34,220 nucleotides of DNA from Methanomassiliicoccales archaeon UBA147 (GCA_002496385.1 DAJR01000003.1:1373-35592), one strand, 5' to 3'. Positions 8,651 to 16,538 are shown, counted from the first letter of the stretch. Numbers and translations: made by a program. The notes: generated by a model not told the origin, from the letters alone.

Positions 8651-8660
8651 TGTTTTAATA
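8651..8660 (+). promoter_or_regulatory. TATA-like box of the purSLQ operon
   Basis: TGTTTTAATA lies about 35 nt before the purS ATG, predicting transcription from around 8682. No other AT-rich box lies closer to the gene. Confidence 0.5.
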
Positions 8661-8690
8661 CGCATTGTTCTATCCCCAGCCGTGGTTGAA

Positions 8691-8942
8691 ATGTTCGTCG
8701 CCGACATCAGGATTAAACTGAAGAAAGGGGTGGCAGACCCCGAGGGAAAGAACACCCGGAAAGCGCTCGAGCTCCTGGGATTCTCCGAGGTTGCGGATGT
8801 GAAGACCTCCAAGTTCTTCTCCATTCGTTTGGACGCCCAGGACGAGGCATCCGCAAAGGCCGCGGTCGACAGGATCTGCCTTGCCCTCCTCGCAAACCCT
8901 GTCATCAATGAATATTCCTTCGAGCTGCGCAGGGAGGCGTGA
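8691..8942 (+). CDS. purS: PurS subunit of FGAM synthase
   Basis: This 83-residue small subunit couples PurL and PurQ in formylglycinamidine ribonucleotide synthase, the fourth step of purine synthesis. Family features are the first strand VADIRIKLKKGVADPEG, then ALELLGF, and the end LLANPVINEYSFEL. The frame is open upstream to 8562, but PurS proteins start right at the first strand. The ATG at 8691 is therefore used; a GTG at 8682 is possible. It is the first gene of a tight operon, with purL starting 2 nt after the stop. Confidence 0.95.
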   Translation: MFVADIRIKLKKGVADPEGKNTRKALELLGFSEVADVKTSKFFSIRLDAQDEASAKAAVDRICLALLANPVINEYSFELRREA

Positions 8943-8943
8943 C

Positions 8944-11289
8944 TTGGCCCTGGCCGGCCTTTATAAAAAGTTGGAAGCGCCCTTCCCGCTCAGCGAAGTC
9001 CTGCTCGCCGGCGCGACCGACGAGCAGTTGAATGCCATCGCCGCCGAGAGCGGCACGGGCCTCAGCCAGGAGGAGATGAAGGCGCTCGTCGGTTACTTCG
9101 GAAAGGTAGGCCGCAACCCGACGGATGTGGAACTCCAGTCCCTCGGCCAGGCATGGTCCGAGCATTGCTGTTACAAGAGCTCGAAACAGATACTCCGGGA
9201 GTTCGTGTTCGGCATCGACAACCCCCAGGTGATCGACCGGGGCGACGCGGGCGTGATGGAGTTCGACGCGGAGAACGCCTATTCTCTGAGGATAGAATCG
9301 CACAACCACCCGAGCGCCGTGGAGCCCTACGGGGGCGCGGCGACAGGCATCGGCGGGATAGTGAGGGACGTGCTCTGCATGGGCTGCCAGCCTGTAGCCC
9401 TGATTGACCCACTGTTCTTCGGCAGGCTCGACACGCCCCCTGAAAAGATACAGAAGGGCGCGAAGCACCCGACCTACCTTTTCGACGGCGTAGTCTCCGG
9501 GATAAGGGATTACGGCAACCGCATCGGAGTGCCGACCCTGAGCGGCAGCGTGGTCTTTGACGATTCCTACACCGGCAACTGCCTGGTGAACGTCGGATGC
9601 GTGGGGATTGCCAGGAAAGAGCATCTCTACAAGAACCGCGTGGGCGGCGTCGGGGACAACCTGGTGCTCGTGGGGGGCAGGACAGGCCGCGACGGGATAC
9701 ACGGTGTCACGTTCGCCTCCGCGGTCCTGACTGAGGACTCGGAGACCGAGAGCCGCGGGGCCGTGCAACTGGGGGACCCTATCACGAAGGAACCCGTCAT
9801 CCATGCAGTGCTCGAGGTGGCCAGGCGCGGACTGATAACGGGCATGAAGGACCTGGGCGGGGGCGGGCTATCCTGCGTCTGCGGGGAGCTGGCATATGCG
9901 GCAGGCTTCGGCGCGGAGGTCCATCTCGACAAGGTCCCGCTCAAGGAAGAAGGGCTACTGCCATGGGAGATCTGGGTGTCCGAATCCCAGGAGCGGATGA
10001 TGCTCGCCGTAACCGATGCGAACCTGGAAGAGGTCCTGCATGTTTTCAAGTTCAACGATGTTGAGGCAAATGTGGTCGGCAGGGTCATCCCCGAGCAATC
10101 CGCCAGGGTGTTCTTCAAAGGGGTGAAAGTCCTGGACATGGAGCTAAAGTTCCTCACCGGCGGCCCGGAGTACTGTCGCCCGAGGGAGGTCAGGGCACCT
10201 GCCCAAAGGGTCGCGGAAGCCCCCGCAAAAAGAAAGTTGGACCACAACCGGGCGCTGCTCGGGCTCCTTGCCTCCGAGAACATCTGCTCGCGGGACTGGG
10301 TGATACGCCAGTACGACCACGAGGTGAGAGGCTGCACCGTGCTGAAGCCGTTGCAGGGCGTCATCGGGCACTCATCGCACGGCGACGCCTCCGTGCTCAA
10401 ACCGGTCGAGGAAAGCTGGAAAGGCCTTGCCGTTGCGACCGCCGTAAACCCCTGGGTCACAGCCATCGACCCCTATCGCGGCGGGAAGGGCGTCATCGAC
10501 GAGATGTGCCGGAACCTGGTGGCAGTCGGCGCGATGCCCCACGCCTTCAGCAATTGCCTGAACTTCGGGAATCCGGAGAGGCCGGAGAGGTTGGGTGAGT
10601 TCCATGAAGCCGTTCGGGGCCTGGGCGAAGCCGCAGCCGCGCTCGGGATACCGACCCCCAGCGGGAACGTGAGCTTCTACAACGAGAGCGAGACCGGCTC
10701 CGTCATGCCCACCGTCGTCATCCTGGGGACCGGCATCGTTCCGGACGTGAGGAATGCCATCACTTCTGATTTGAAGAAAGCTGGAAATTTCATGTTCATT
10801 GTCGGCCGCACAGGACCGGAGATGGGCGGCTCGGCCTATTACAGGCTCACAGGCGCGTCAAGCCCCCTCGTTCCCGACACCGACCTGCCCTGCCTGAAGA
10901 GAAGCATCGACGCCATGCTGGCGGCGATGTCGGAAGGTCTTGTCCGCTCCTGCCACGACATATCGGACGGAGGACTGGCAGTTGCAATTGCCGAGATGTG
11001 CATAGGCGGCCAGCTGGGCGCAGAGATGGACCTGGAAGCCTTAGGGGAAATCTCCTCTGAAGCGGCTCTTTTCTCCGAATCGAACACTCGCTGGCTGGTC
11101 GAAGTCGAACAGACAAAGGCAGAGCCGTTCGAGCAGGCACTCGGCGGTCTGGCCATCAGGATCGGAGAGGTGGGCGGCAAGGAGCTATCAATCTGCTCGG
11201 GCGAGGAGATACTCGTCAGCCAGCCGATCGAGGCGCTTGAGGAAGCATGGAAGAATACCCTCTGGAACCGAATGGGGGGCGCTGAATGA
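8944..11289 (+). CDS. purL: PurL, FGAM synthase synthetase subunit (small type)
   Basis: This 781-residue AIRS/PurM-fold ATPase converts FGAR, ATP and glutamine-derived ammonia to FGAM. Motifs include AWSEHCCYKSSK (near residue 72), ESHNHPSAVEPYGGAATG (ATP and metal binding), DLGGGGLSC, and the second-half HDISDGGLAVA. The separate PurS and PurQ fit the small PurL type rather than the 1300-residue fusion. The start is read as TTG 8944 because GGGAGG lies 6-7 nt upstream, inside the end of purS; a more distal TTG at 8881 would bury the N terminus in purS. The end overlaps purQ by 4 nt (ATGA). Confidence 0.96.
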   Translation: MALAGLYKKLEAPFPLSEVLLAGATDEQLNAIAAESGTGLSQEEMKALVGYFGKVGRNPTDVELQSLGQAWSEHCCYKSSKQILREFVFGIDNPQVIDRGDAGVMEFDAENAYSLRIESHNHPSAVEPYGGAATGIGGIVRDVLCMGCQPVALIDPLFFGRLDTPPEKIQKGAKHPTYLFDGVVSGIRDYGNRIGVPTLSGSVVFDDSYTGNCLVNVGCVGIARKEHLYKNRVGGVGDNLVLVGGRTGRDGIHGVTFASAVLTEDSETESRGAVQLGDPITKEPVIHAVLEVARRGLITGMKDLGGGGLSCVCGELAYAAGFGAEVHLDKVPLKEEGLLPWEIWVSESQERMMLAVTDANLEEVLHVFKFNDVEANVVGRVIPEQSARVFFKGVKVLDMELKFLTGGPEYCRPREVRAPAQRVAEAPAKRKLDHNRALLGLLASENICSRDWVIRQYDHEVRGCTVLKPLQGVIGHSSHGDASVLKPVEESWKGLAVATAVNPWVTAIDPYRGGKGVIDEMCRNLVAVGAMPHAFSNCLNFGNPERPERLGEFHEAVRGLGEAAAALGIPTPSGNVSFYNESETGSVMPTVVILGTGIVPDVRNAITSDLKKAGNFMFIVGRTGPEMGGSAYYRLTGASSPLVPDTDLPCLKRSIDAMLAAMSEGLVRSCHDISDGGLAVAIAEMCIGGQLGAEMDLEALGEISSEAALFSESNTRWLVEVEQTKAEPFEQALGGLAIRIGEVGGKELSICSGEEILVSQPIEALEEAWKNTLWNRMGGAE

Positions 11290-12119
11290 AGCCCGGCGAG
11301 GTGAAGGTCTGCGTGCTCCGGATAGAGGGCACGAACTGCGAGACAGAATCCTTCCAGGCATTCGAGAGGCTCGGCGCCAAGCCCGAGATGGTGCACCTGA
11401 AGCAGCTCCTCGGCCAGGATGTGCGGGACAGCGAGAGGCGCAACCTCATGGACTACCATATTCTGATGATACCGGGCGGATTCTCCTCGGGTGATTATGT
11501 TCGCGCGGGCGCCATATTCGCAGCCCGGATGAAGAGCAAGCTCGCGGCACCTCTGGCCGAATACATCCGCGAGGGCAGGGCCGTGCTGGGCGTGTGCAAC
11601 GGGTTCCAGGTTCTCGTGGAGATGGGCTTCCTGCCCGGCCTTGAGGGCGTCATGAGCCAGACGCCGGACGCGGTCCTGACTACCAACGACTCGTCCAGGT
11701 TCGAATGCAGGCCTACATTATTGAAATATGAAAATAATTATAATTGTATATTTACACATAAAATTAAATCCGGCCAGGTGCTGTTGATACCCTCGGCCCA
11801 TGCAGAGGGAAAGCTGCTATTCCCGCAGGACAGGGCCGATGCCATCCACAAGCAGCTCGAGGACAACGACCAGATAGTGTTCAGATACGTCAGCCCGGAC
11901 GGGGATTACGCAGGCTACCCCTGGAACCCCAACGGCTCGCCGCGCAACATCGCGGGCATCTGCAATCCCTCGGGGAACGTGATGGGCATGATGCCGCATC
12001 CAGAGAGGGTGTTCCACAGGTTCACCCACCCGGACTGGACGCGCGGGTTCAGCAGCGAACTGGGCGACGGGCGCGTGATATTCGAGAGCGTGCTGGAAAG
12101 CGTGACCAAGCGATTCTGA
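11286..12119 (+). CDS. purQ: PurQ, FGAM synthase glutaminase subunit
   Basis: This 277-residue class I glutamine amidotransferase supplies ammonia to PurL. The nucleophile is C104 in GVCNGFQ and the His-Glu pair is H238/E240 in MMPHPERVF. PGGFSSGDYVRAG is the PurQ-type oxyanion segment. The ATG overlaps the purL stop, so translation is coupled. About 50 nt encoding KYENNYNCIFTHKIK (11719-11767) is almost pure A/T inside an otherwise GC-rich gene, although the protein sequence there still fits the family. Confidence 0.96.
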   Translation: MKPGEVKVCVLRIEGTNCETESFQAFERLGAKPEMVHLKQLLGQDVRDSERRNLMDYHILMIPGGFSSGDYVRAGAIFAARMKSKLAAPLAEYIREGRAVLGVCNGFQVLVEMGFLPGLEGVMSQTPDAVLTTNDSSRFECRPTLLKYENNYNCIFTHKIKSGQVLLIPSAHAEGKLLFPQDRADAIHKQLEDNDQIVFRYVSPDGDYAGYPWNPNGSPRNIAGICNPSGNVMGMMPHPERVFHRFTHPDWTRGFSSELGDGRVIFESVLESVTKRF

Positions 12120-12124
12120 CAATG

Positions 12125-12132
12125 CTTAAATC
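12125..12132 (+). promoter_or_regulatory. TATA-like box of the subtilase gene
   Basis: CTTAAATC sits 30-37 nt before the ATG at 12162. The predicted start near 12155 leaves a very short leader containing GGTGAT. Confidence 0.5.
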
Positions 12133-12161
12133 GATGTACCTGCTATCAGTCACGGTGATAC

Positions 12162-13280
12162 ATGCCGGAATCCCCGGAGAAGAAGATTAGAGGCGGGCCC
12201 GGAGCCGCCATGACGGCGCTCGCTGTGATACTTGTCGTTCTTTGCCTCATACTGGTATATTTCCATTACTGGCCATATCCAACCGGCGATGCGGACGGGC
12301 TTCCGGATTGGTATGTTCCCCCCTCGGGGGCGATCGAGACGCCCGATTGGACGTTTGACATGACCCAGGTCACAGCAATTCACGCGGGCGGGATTGACGG
12401 CACAGGCATCACCATCGGGATAGTGGACACGGGAATTGAAATAGGGCACCCCGAGTTCAGCCCGGGTTTGGTGGTCGCATGGAAGGACTTCATCAACGGC
12501 AGAACAGATATGTACGATGACGGCGGCCACGGGACCGCCATGGCCAGTATTATATCGGCAACTGGCACGCTCGATGGCGTGGCTCCGGGCGCCAAGCTGA
12601 TAGTTGCCAAGGCAATCCCCGGCGAGGGCAGCGGCGACGACGTTATCGTTGGCCAGGCCATCGATTGGTGTGTCGATCCGAACGGTGACGGCGATCTCTC
12701 GGACGGAGCCGACATCATATCGCTCTCGCTGGGCGGCGGCGAGCATCCCAGGTTCGGAAGCGAGTCAGGGACCGCAGCCCGGAACGCCATTGCCAGAGGC
12801 GTCATCGTGGTGGCTTCCGCGGGGAATGACGGGACCCAGGATGACGGGGATGTGGAGAGCCCCGCCTCCGAAGAACTTGTGATAGCCGTCGGTGCGATTG
12901 ACAGCTCGGGAACCATTGCCAGCTTCAGCTCGGTGGGCGACAACGACGGCAGGACCCCGCAGGCATGGGACGACAGAATGGACCCAAACAAGAAGCCGGA
13001 GATCACAGCGCCGGGCGTGAACATACTGGCCGCATTCCCGGACGGCCTCTATGCCTCCGTGAGCGGGACCTCGCCCGCCGCGGCCTTCGCCTCCGGCGCC
13101 ATCGCGCTGGCTCTGCAGGTGAATCCCGGATATGCGGGTTCGGGGAGCTCTGCCAAGGTCATCGAGCTGAAGGGCGCCCTCATGCAAACCGCGAAGAAGC
13201 TCGGAGCGCAGGATACGCCCCATGACGACCATTACGGATACGGTTTGATACAGGCAGCCGACCTGAGTGAGCATCTCTGA
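12162..13280 (+). CDS. Membrane-anchored subtilisin-like serine protease (S8)
   Basis: This 372-residue protein has a single N-terminal hydrophobic segment (about 17-36), which is a signal anchor or uncleaved signal peptide. A subtilase catalytic domain follows, with D89 (GIVDTGIEIG), H123 (DGGHGTAMAS), oxyanion N222 (ASAGNDG) and nucleophile S304 (SGTSPAAAFASG). All catalytic residues are intact. The stretch between the membrane segment and the catalytic domain (about 50 residues) is too short for a standard inhibitor-I9 propeptide, so maturation may be unusual. The likely site of action is outside the membrane. It has its own promoter and sits between two purine operons without obvious functional connection. 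The substrate is unknown. Confidence 0.93.
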   Translation: MPESPEKKIRGGPGAAMTALAVILVVLCLILVYFHYWPYPTGDADGLPDWYVPPSGAIETPDWTFDMTQVTAIHAGGIDGTGITIGIVDTGIEIGHPEFSPGLVVAWKDFINGRTDMYDDGGHGTAMASIISATGTLDGVAPGAKLIVAKAIPGEGSGDDVIVGQAIDWCVDPNGDGDLSDGADIISLSLGGGEHPRFGSESGTAARNAIARGVIVVASAGNDGTQDDGDVESPASEELVIAVGAIDSSGTIASFSSVGDNDGRTPQAWDDRMDPNKKPEITAPGVNILAAFPDGLYASVSGTSPAAAFASGAIALALQVNPGYAGSGSSAKVIELKGALMQTAKKLGAQDTPHDDHYGYGLIQAADLSEHL

Positions 13281-13310
13281 TACTGCAATAATACATCCGT
13301 CCCTGAGTTA

Positions 13311-13320
13311 GCTTTATATT
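13311..13320 (+). promoter_or_regulatory. TATA-like box of the proline-tail membrane protein gene
   Basis: GCTTTATATT is centred about 25 nt before the ATG at 13341, so the transcript is probably leaderless. Confidence 0.55.
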
Positions 13321-13340
13321 ATCCGCCGTCAATATCGTCC

Positions 13341-13994
13341 ATGAGAATCATGAAGGGAAGAATTGCATCCATCATTATTGCATGTTTCCTTGGTTGCCTG
13401 GCTATTTCCGGGACAGCCTGTGCAGAAGGCTCCGAGACCATATACATCGCCGAGGGCGGCCACTACGACGCAGGGCCTTTTGCAACATGGAGCAGCGGCG
13501 AGATTTGGATCAACATGACCGTCGAGGGGAACGGGAGCGTGGATGTTTATCTGATGACCTTCACCCAGTATTACAATTCTTACGCTCCGTATTCTGACAA
13601 CGCTTCGGCGGTCAATTCGATATCCTTCATGGATTCATCCGTCGAGAATACACGCTCCACGCGCATTCATTATTCGTGGAACGGCTCCTACGAAACCTAT
13701 TCTGAATTATACGTTGTGATAGACAACCGGGACTGCGCCCTGACCGAGGACGATGCCAGCCCGTCCGGCCCTGTCAAAGTGGCGCTGGATATATCCGTGA
13801 CGACGGAAGAGTTCGACATGGGGCTCGAGTGGCTCGGCCTGATGCTCCTGCTCTCATTCGCCGCACCCATCATAATAGTGGTGATAATCGTGGTGATCGT
13901 GGTCCTCGCCACAAGGAACTCAGGCAAGAACCAGCCCCCGCCGCCACCCATGTATTATCCAGTTTCGCCGCCCCCGCCGCCCCCGACGCAATGA
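13341..13994 (+). CDS. Secreted/membrane protein with proline-rich tail
   Basis: No family is recognised for this 217-residue protein. It has a signal peptide (about 1-28, ending near GTACAEG) and an extracellular beta-rich region of about 130 residues with N-glycosylation-like sites (NMT, NGS, NAS). One long transmembrane helix rich in Ile and Val follows (about 163-192). The tail is short, basic, then proline-rich (PPPPP twice) and presumably cytoplasmic. The ATG at 13341 agrees with a TATA-like box about 25 nt upstream. It lies 60 nt after the subtilase gene but appears to have its own promoter. A role in the cell envelope is inferred from topology only. Confidence 0.8.
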   Translation: MRIMKGRIASIIIACFLGCLAISGTACAEGSETIYIAEGGHYDAGPFATWSSGEIWINMTVEGNGSVDVYLMTFTQYYNSYAPYSDNASAVNSISFMDSSVENTRSTRIHYSWNGSYETYSELYVVIDNRDCALTEDDASPSGPVKVALDISVTTEEFDMGLEWLGLMLLLSFAAPIIIVVIIVVIVVLATRNSGKNQPPPPPMYYPVSPPPPPPTQ

Positions 13995-14028
13995 TAACTT
14001 TTTTTACCCCGAGGGCATCGGGATTAGC

Positions 14029-14925
14029 ATGAAACTCCTGGTCAAGGGCAAGGTCAAGGAAGTGTACGAGCTGGATGCCGGAACGCTGAGGTTCAGGTTC
14101 ACGGACCAGATATCGGTTTTCGACAAGATTATCCCATCGCTCATCCCTCGGAAGGGGGAGAGCCTGTGCAGGACCTCGGCATACTGGTTCCAACTGGCAA
14201 AGTCGAATGGCATGGACACCCATTTCCTCGGAATGCCCGCCCCGAACGAGATGGATGTGAAGAGGATAAGGCAGGTCAAGAAGATGGACATGCCTGATTC
14301 AGAGAGGAAAAACGTCATGCTGCCGCTGGAGTTCATCTGCCGGCATTTCGTGGCAGGCTCGATGTGGGACCGGCTGAAGAGCGGTAAAGTCGATAAAAAA
14401 GACCTGGGCATTGAAGGCGAGCCGGAGTACGGGATGCGGCTCCCCGAGCCATTGTTTGAGGTCACCACCAAATTCGAGGAGTTCGACAGGTCGATCCAGT
14501 TCCGGGAAGCGATAGGCTCCCTCGGCCTGAGGAAGGAGGAGCTGGAGTCCGCCAGGGATATGGCCCTCAAGATGGACTCGATAATTGCCGGAGAGGTCGA
14601 ACCCAGGGGCCTGCTCCATGTCGACGGCAAGAAGGAATTCGCGCTGGGCGCAGAAGGCCAGCTCATGCTGATTGACACATTCGGGACGCTGGACGAGGAC
14701 CGATTCTGGGACGCGGGGGCCTATGCCCAGGGCAGGTTCGTCGAGCTCAGCAAGGAATACGTGCGCCAGTATTATCGCGGTACCGGTTACCACGAGGCCC
14801 TGATGGAGGCGCGCGAGTTGAAGCAGGCCGAGCCCGACATTCCCGAGCTGCCTCTCCAGATGATAGAGGACACCGCGGAGCTCTACGCGAAGCTCTTCGA
14901 GCGCATCACGGGCCAGAGGTTCTGA
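14029..14925 (+). CDS. purC: PurC, SAICAR synthetase
   Basis: This 298-residue enzyme of the SAICAR synthetase family joins CAIR and aspartate with ATP. Family features are the N-terminal KGKVKEVYEL (nucleotide-binding strand-turn-strand), RFRFTDQISVFDKIIPSLIPRKGE, FICRHFVAGSMWDR, and the C-terminal LIDTFGTLDEDRFWD. It is longer than the roughly 240-residue bacterial form. A T-rich box (about 13998-14006) lies 23-31 nt upstream. The stop overlaps the next ATG (TGATG), so purC and the hydrolase gene are translated together. Confidence 0.93.
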   Translation: MKLLVKGKVKEVYELDAGTLRFRFTDQISVFDKIIPSLIPRKGESLCRTSAYWFQLAKSNGMDTHFLGMPAPNEMDVKRIRQVKKMDMPDSERKNVMLPLEFICRHFVAGSMWDRLKSGKVDKKDLGIEGEPEYGMRLPEPLFEVTTKFEEFDRSIQFREAIGSLGLRKEELESARDMALKMDSIIAGEVEPRGLLHVDGKKEFALGAEGQLMLIDTFGTLDEDRFWDAGAYAQGRFVELSKEYVRQYYRGTGYHEALMEARELKQAEPDIPELPLQMIEDTAELYAKLFERITGQRF

Positions 14926-15755
14926 TGCCGATACTCGATGACCATCTGCACCTCGACCCGCGGGGCCGGAACGTCGAATCCCTCAGGGAGTTCGAGAAGG
15001 CCGGCGGCACCCATGTAATTTTATGTAACATGCCATATAAAGGTACAAGAATAAAAACTGGCAGCGACTTCCGCGTTCAGTACCGGACAACGCTTGACCT
15101 TGCCGAGAGATGCCGCAAAGGGACCGGGGTGAAAGTGTATGTCATGCTGGGACCCTACCCGGGACATGTTCCATGGCTGTGGGAGGAGCTCGGACCGGAG
15201 AAAACAGTCCAGGCGATGAGAGAGGGCATGGAGATAGCCGCCCAACTGGTCACCGAGGGAGAGGCGCTGGGCATCGGCGAGATTGGCCGTCCGCATTTTC
15301 CCGTTTCGACAGAGATATGGGATGCGTCCAATGAAATACTGAAGCACGGCATGAAGCTCGCCAAGGAAGTGGGCTGCGCGGTCCAGCTGCACACAGAAAG
15401 CGCGGGCCCTGAGGTATGGAAGGAGCTTGCGGGCTTCGCGGATTCTACCGGTCTCCCGAGGGAGAAGTTGGTCAAGCATTACTCCGGCCCGGCTATCCTC
15501 GAATCAGAGAATTTCGGCCTTTTCCCCTCAGTGCTATCCTCCAAGGACAACATCAAAGCAGCTGCCGAGAAAGGCTCCAGGTTCATGATGGAGACAGACT
15601 TCCTCGACGACCCCAGGAGACCGGGCGCCGTGTTCGCCCCGGCCACAGTGCCGAAGCGCACGAAGGCCATGCTGGAGACCGGGATTTTTACAGATGATCT
15701 CGTGGCCAAGGTCCACGGGGAATGGCCCAGAAAAGTCTATGGAATGGACATCTGA
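14925..15755 (+). CDS. TatD-related metal-dependent hydrolase
   Basis: This 276-residue TIM-barrel hydrolase is of the archaeal TatD-related type. The metal motif DDHLHLDPRG (H7, H9) opens the protein. Further candidate ligands are in IGEIGRPHF, VQLHTES, VKHYSG and METDFLDDP, in the usual order for amidohydrolase-like barrels. The substrate is unknown; family members include nucleases and phosphodiesterases. It is translationally coupled to purC (1-nt overlap), which hints at a metabolic or repair role tied to nucleotides, but this is inference. An AT-rich patch (about 15017-15060) interrupts the GC-rich codon use. Confidence 0.85.
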   Translation: MPILDDHLHLDPRGRNVESLREFEKAGGTHVILCNMPYKGTRIKTGSDFRVQYRTTLDLAERCRKGTGVKVYVMLGPYPGHVPWLWEELGPEKTVQAMREGMEIAAQLVTEGEALGIGEIGRPHFPVSTEIWDASNEILKHGMKLAKEVGCAVQLHTESAGPEVWKELAGFADSTGLPREKLVKHYSGPAILESENFGLFPSVLSSKDNIKAAAEKGSRFMMETDFLDDPRRPGAVFAPATVPKRTKAMLETGIFTDDLVAKVHGEWPRKVYGMDI

Positions 15756-15804
15756 CCAAATCCAATGCCGTGAGGGCTGGGTGCGGAACCTATCCAATCT
15801 TACA

Positions 15805-15856
15805 GGGCCCGACTTCAGTTCAAACGGACAGGCTACGACGAATGCGACGGAAATAT
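15805..15856 (+). repeat. tRNA-Pro-like repeat, copy A (diverged)
   Basis: This copy begins GGGCCCGACTTCAGTTCAAA, continues with an AGGCTACGACGAAT segment and ends GGAAATAT. It matches copies B and C in order but with many substitutions, and it lacks the downstream GATAGAGACGACTCC part. It is probably the oldest of the three copies. Confidence 0.75.
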
Positions 15857-15968
15857 GAAAGATATCAAAGCTCTTAGTCCCAGCCAACCATCCCTGCATT
15901 CAGTTCCAGCCTATCCAGCATACCTCGCCAGATTATCTTCTAATATTATCTAGAGGGCGGGGTTGTGA

Positions 15969-15987
15969 CCCGATTTTTTGAATCGGG
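15969..15987 (+). other. Stem-loop i
   Basis: CCCGATT (15969-15975) pairs with AATCGGG (15981-15987) around a TTTTG loop. It could be a structured part of a transcript from unit A or a weak terminator. It lies 214 nt past the hydrolase gene. Confidence 0.5.
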
Positions 15988-16017
15988 TTGATGATGATTA
16001 AGTTCAAACTTTGGAAG

Positions 16018-16046
16018 CCCCGTCTTGAGCGTAGCGAAGGGCGGGG
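16018..16046 (+). other. Stem-loop ii, GC-rich
   Basis: CCCCGTCTT pairs with GGGCGGGG (including G-U pairs) around GAGCGTAGCGAA. It resembles the GC hairpins near the ends of IS200/IS605-type elements, but no transposase is present. Confidence 0.5.
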
Positions 16047-16079
16047 AGGTATTGAGAACGCGTTCAATTCGTTTTCAAA

Positions 16080-16160
16080 GGGCCCGACTCCAGTTCAAAT
16101 CTGAATTGACGGGCTACGGCGAATACGACGAAAATATAGATAGAGACGACTCCATGCAAG
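16080..16160 (+). repeat. tRNA-Pro-like repeat, copy B
   Basis: This 81-nt block is identical to copy C except for one base. It starts with GGGCCCG, the same as the tRNA-Pro 5' acceptor strand. It then runs GACTCCAGTTCAAATCTG, identical to 18 nt of the tRNA-Pro variable region, T arm and loop. After an AATT insertion it has GACGGGCT, the 3' acceptor strand. It is in effect a tRNA lacking D and anticodon arms, in inverted orientation to the real tRNA. A TATA-like AAAATATA lies at 16131-16138. Confidence 0.9.
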
Positions 16161-16232
16161 TTGTATCGGCGAACATTGCCGACAGATTGTTGCGAAAAAG
16201 TTCGCAGGCGCTGGCTGAATAACATCAACATG

Positions 16233-16252
16233 CCCCGCCTGTGAGGGCGGGG
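16233..16252 (+). other. Stem-loop iii, GC-rich
   Basis: CCCCGCC (16233-16239) pairs perfectly with GGCGGGG (16246-16252). It shares its TGTGA loop and following GTA with stem-loop iv 76 nt downstream. Confidence 0.8.
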
Positions 16253-16308
16253 TACTGTTATTGCCTTGCTGGCAAGTGACAAACACCAATTGCACAAATC
16301 CCTTCAAG

Positions 16309-16328
16309 CCCTGCCTGTGAGGGCAGGG
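16309..16328 (+). other. Stem-loop iv, compensatory variant of stem-loop iii
   Basis: CCCTGCC (16309-16315) pairs with GGCAGGG (16322-16328) around TGTGA. Relative to stem-loop iii a C-G pair has become T-A on both arms, a compensatory change that suggests the structure is kept. Confidence 0.8.
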
Positions 16329-16352
16329 TAATGGGCCGGATGTACGTTCACT

Positions 16353-16433
16353 GGGCCCGACTCCAGTTCAAATCTGAATTGACGGGCTACGGCGAATACG
16401 ACGAAAATATTGATAGAGACGACTCCATGCAAG
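16353..16433 (+). repeat. tRNA-Pro-like repeat, copy C
   Basis: This copy is identical to copy B over 81 nt except for one A/T change in the AT-rich part. It starts 273 nt after copy B. It contains the hairpin CAGTTCA/TGAATTG around AATC, and a TATA-like AAAATATT. The sequence after the block differs from that after copy B but is loosely alignable. Confidence 0.9.
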
Positions 16434-16442
16434 AGTTGATAA

Positions 16443-16491
16443 TCGCCAAACAGACTCTGCAAACATATGTGAACATTCGCTAGTTTGGCGA
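16443..16491 (+). other. Inverted repeat in the unit-C body
   Basis: TCGCCAAAC (16443-16451) and GTTTGGCGA (16483-16491) are perfect 9-nt arms with a 31-nt loop. A second pair, CGAATAC (16498-16504) and GTATTCG (16527-16533), follows. Both would fold in RNA from either strand. Confidence 0.65.
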
Positions 16492-16538
16492 CGCTGTCGA
16501 ATACTCTGCTGATATATGCTAGAGTCGTATTCGGCGCG

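Noticed and set aside
8562..8690. N-terminal extension of purS with a hydrophobic segment
   Set aside because: It crosses the promoter region and palindrome; PurS proteins begin at the first strand, and a TATA-like box lies inside the extension.
9627..10466. Long minus-strand frames inside purL (299 and 279 codons)
   Set aside because: They are GC-rich shadow frames of a well-conserved gene.
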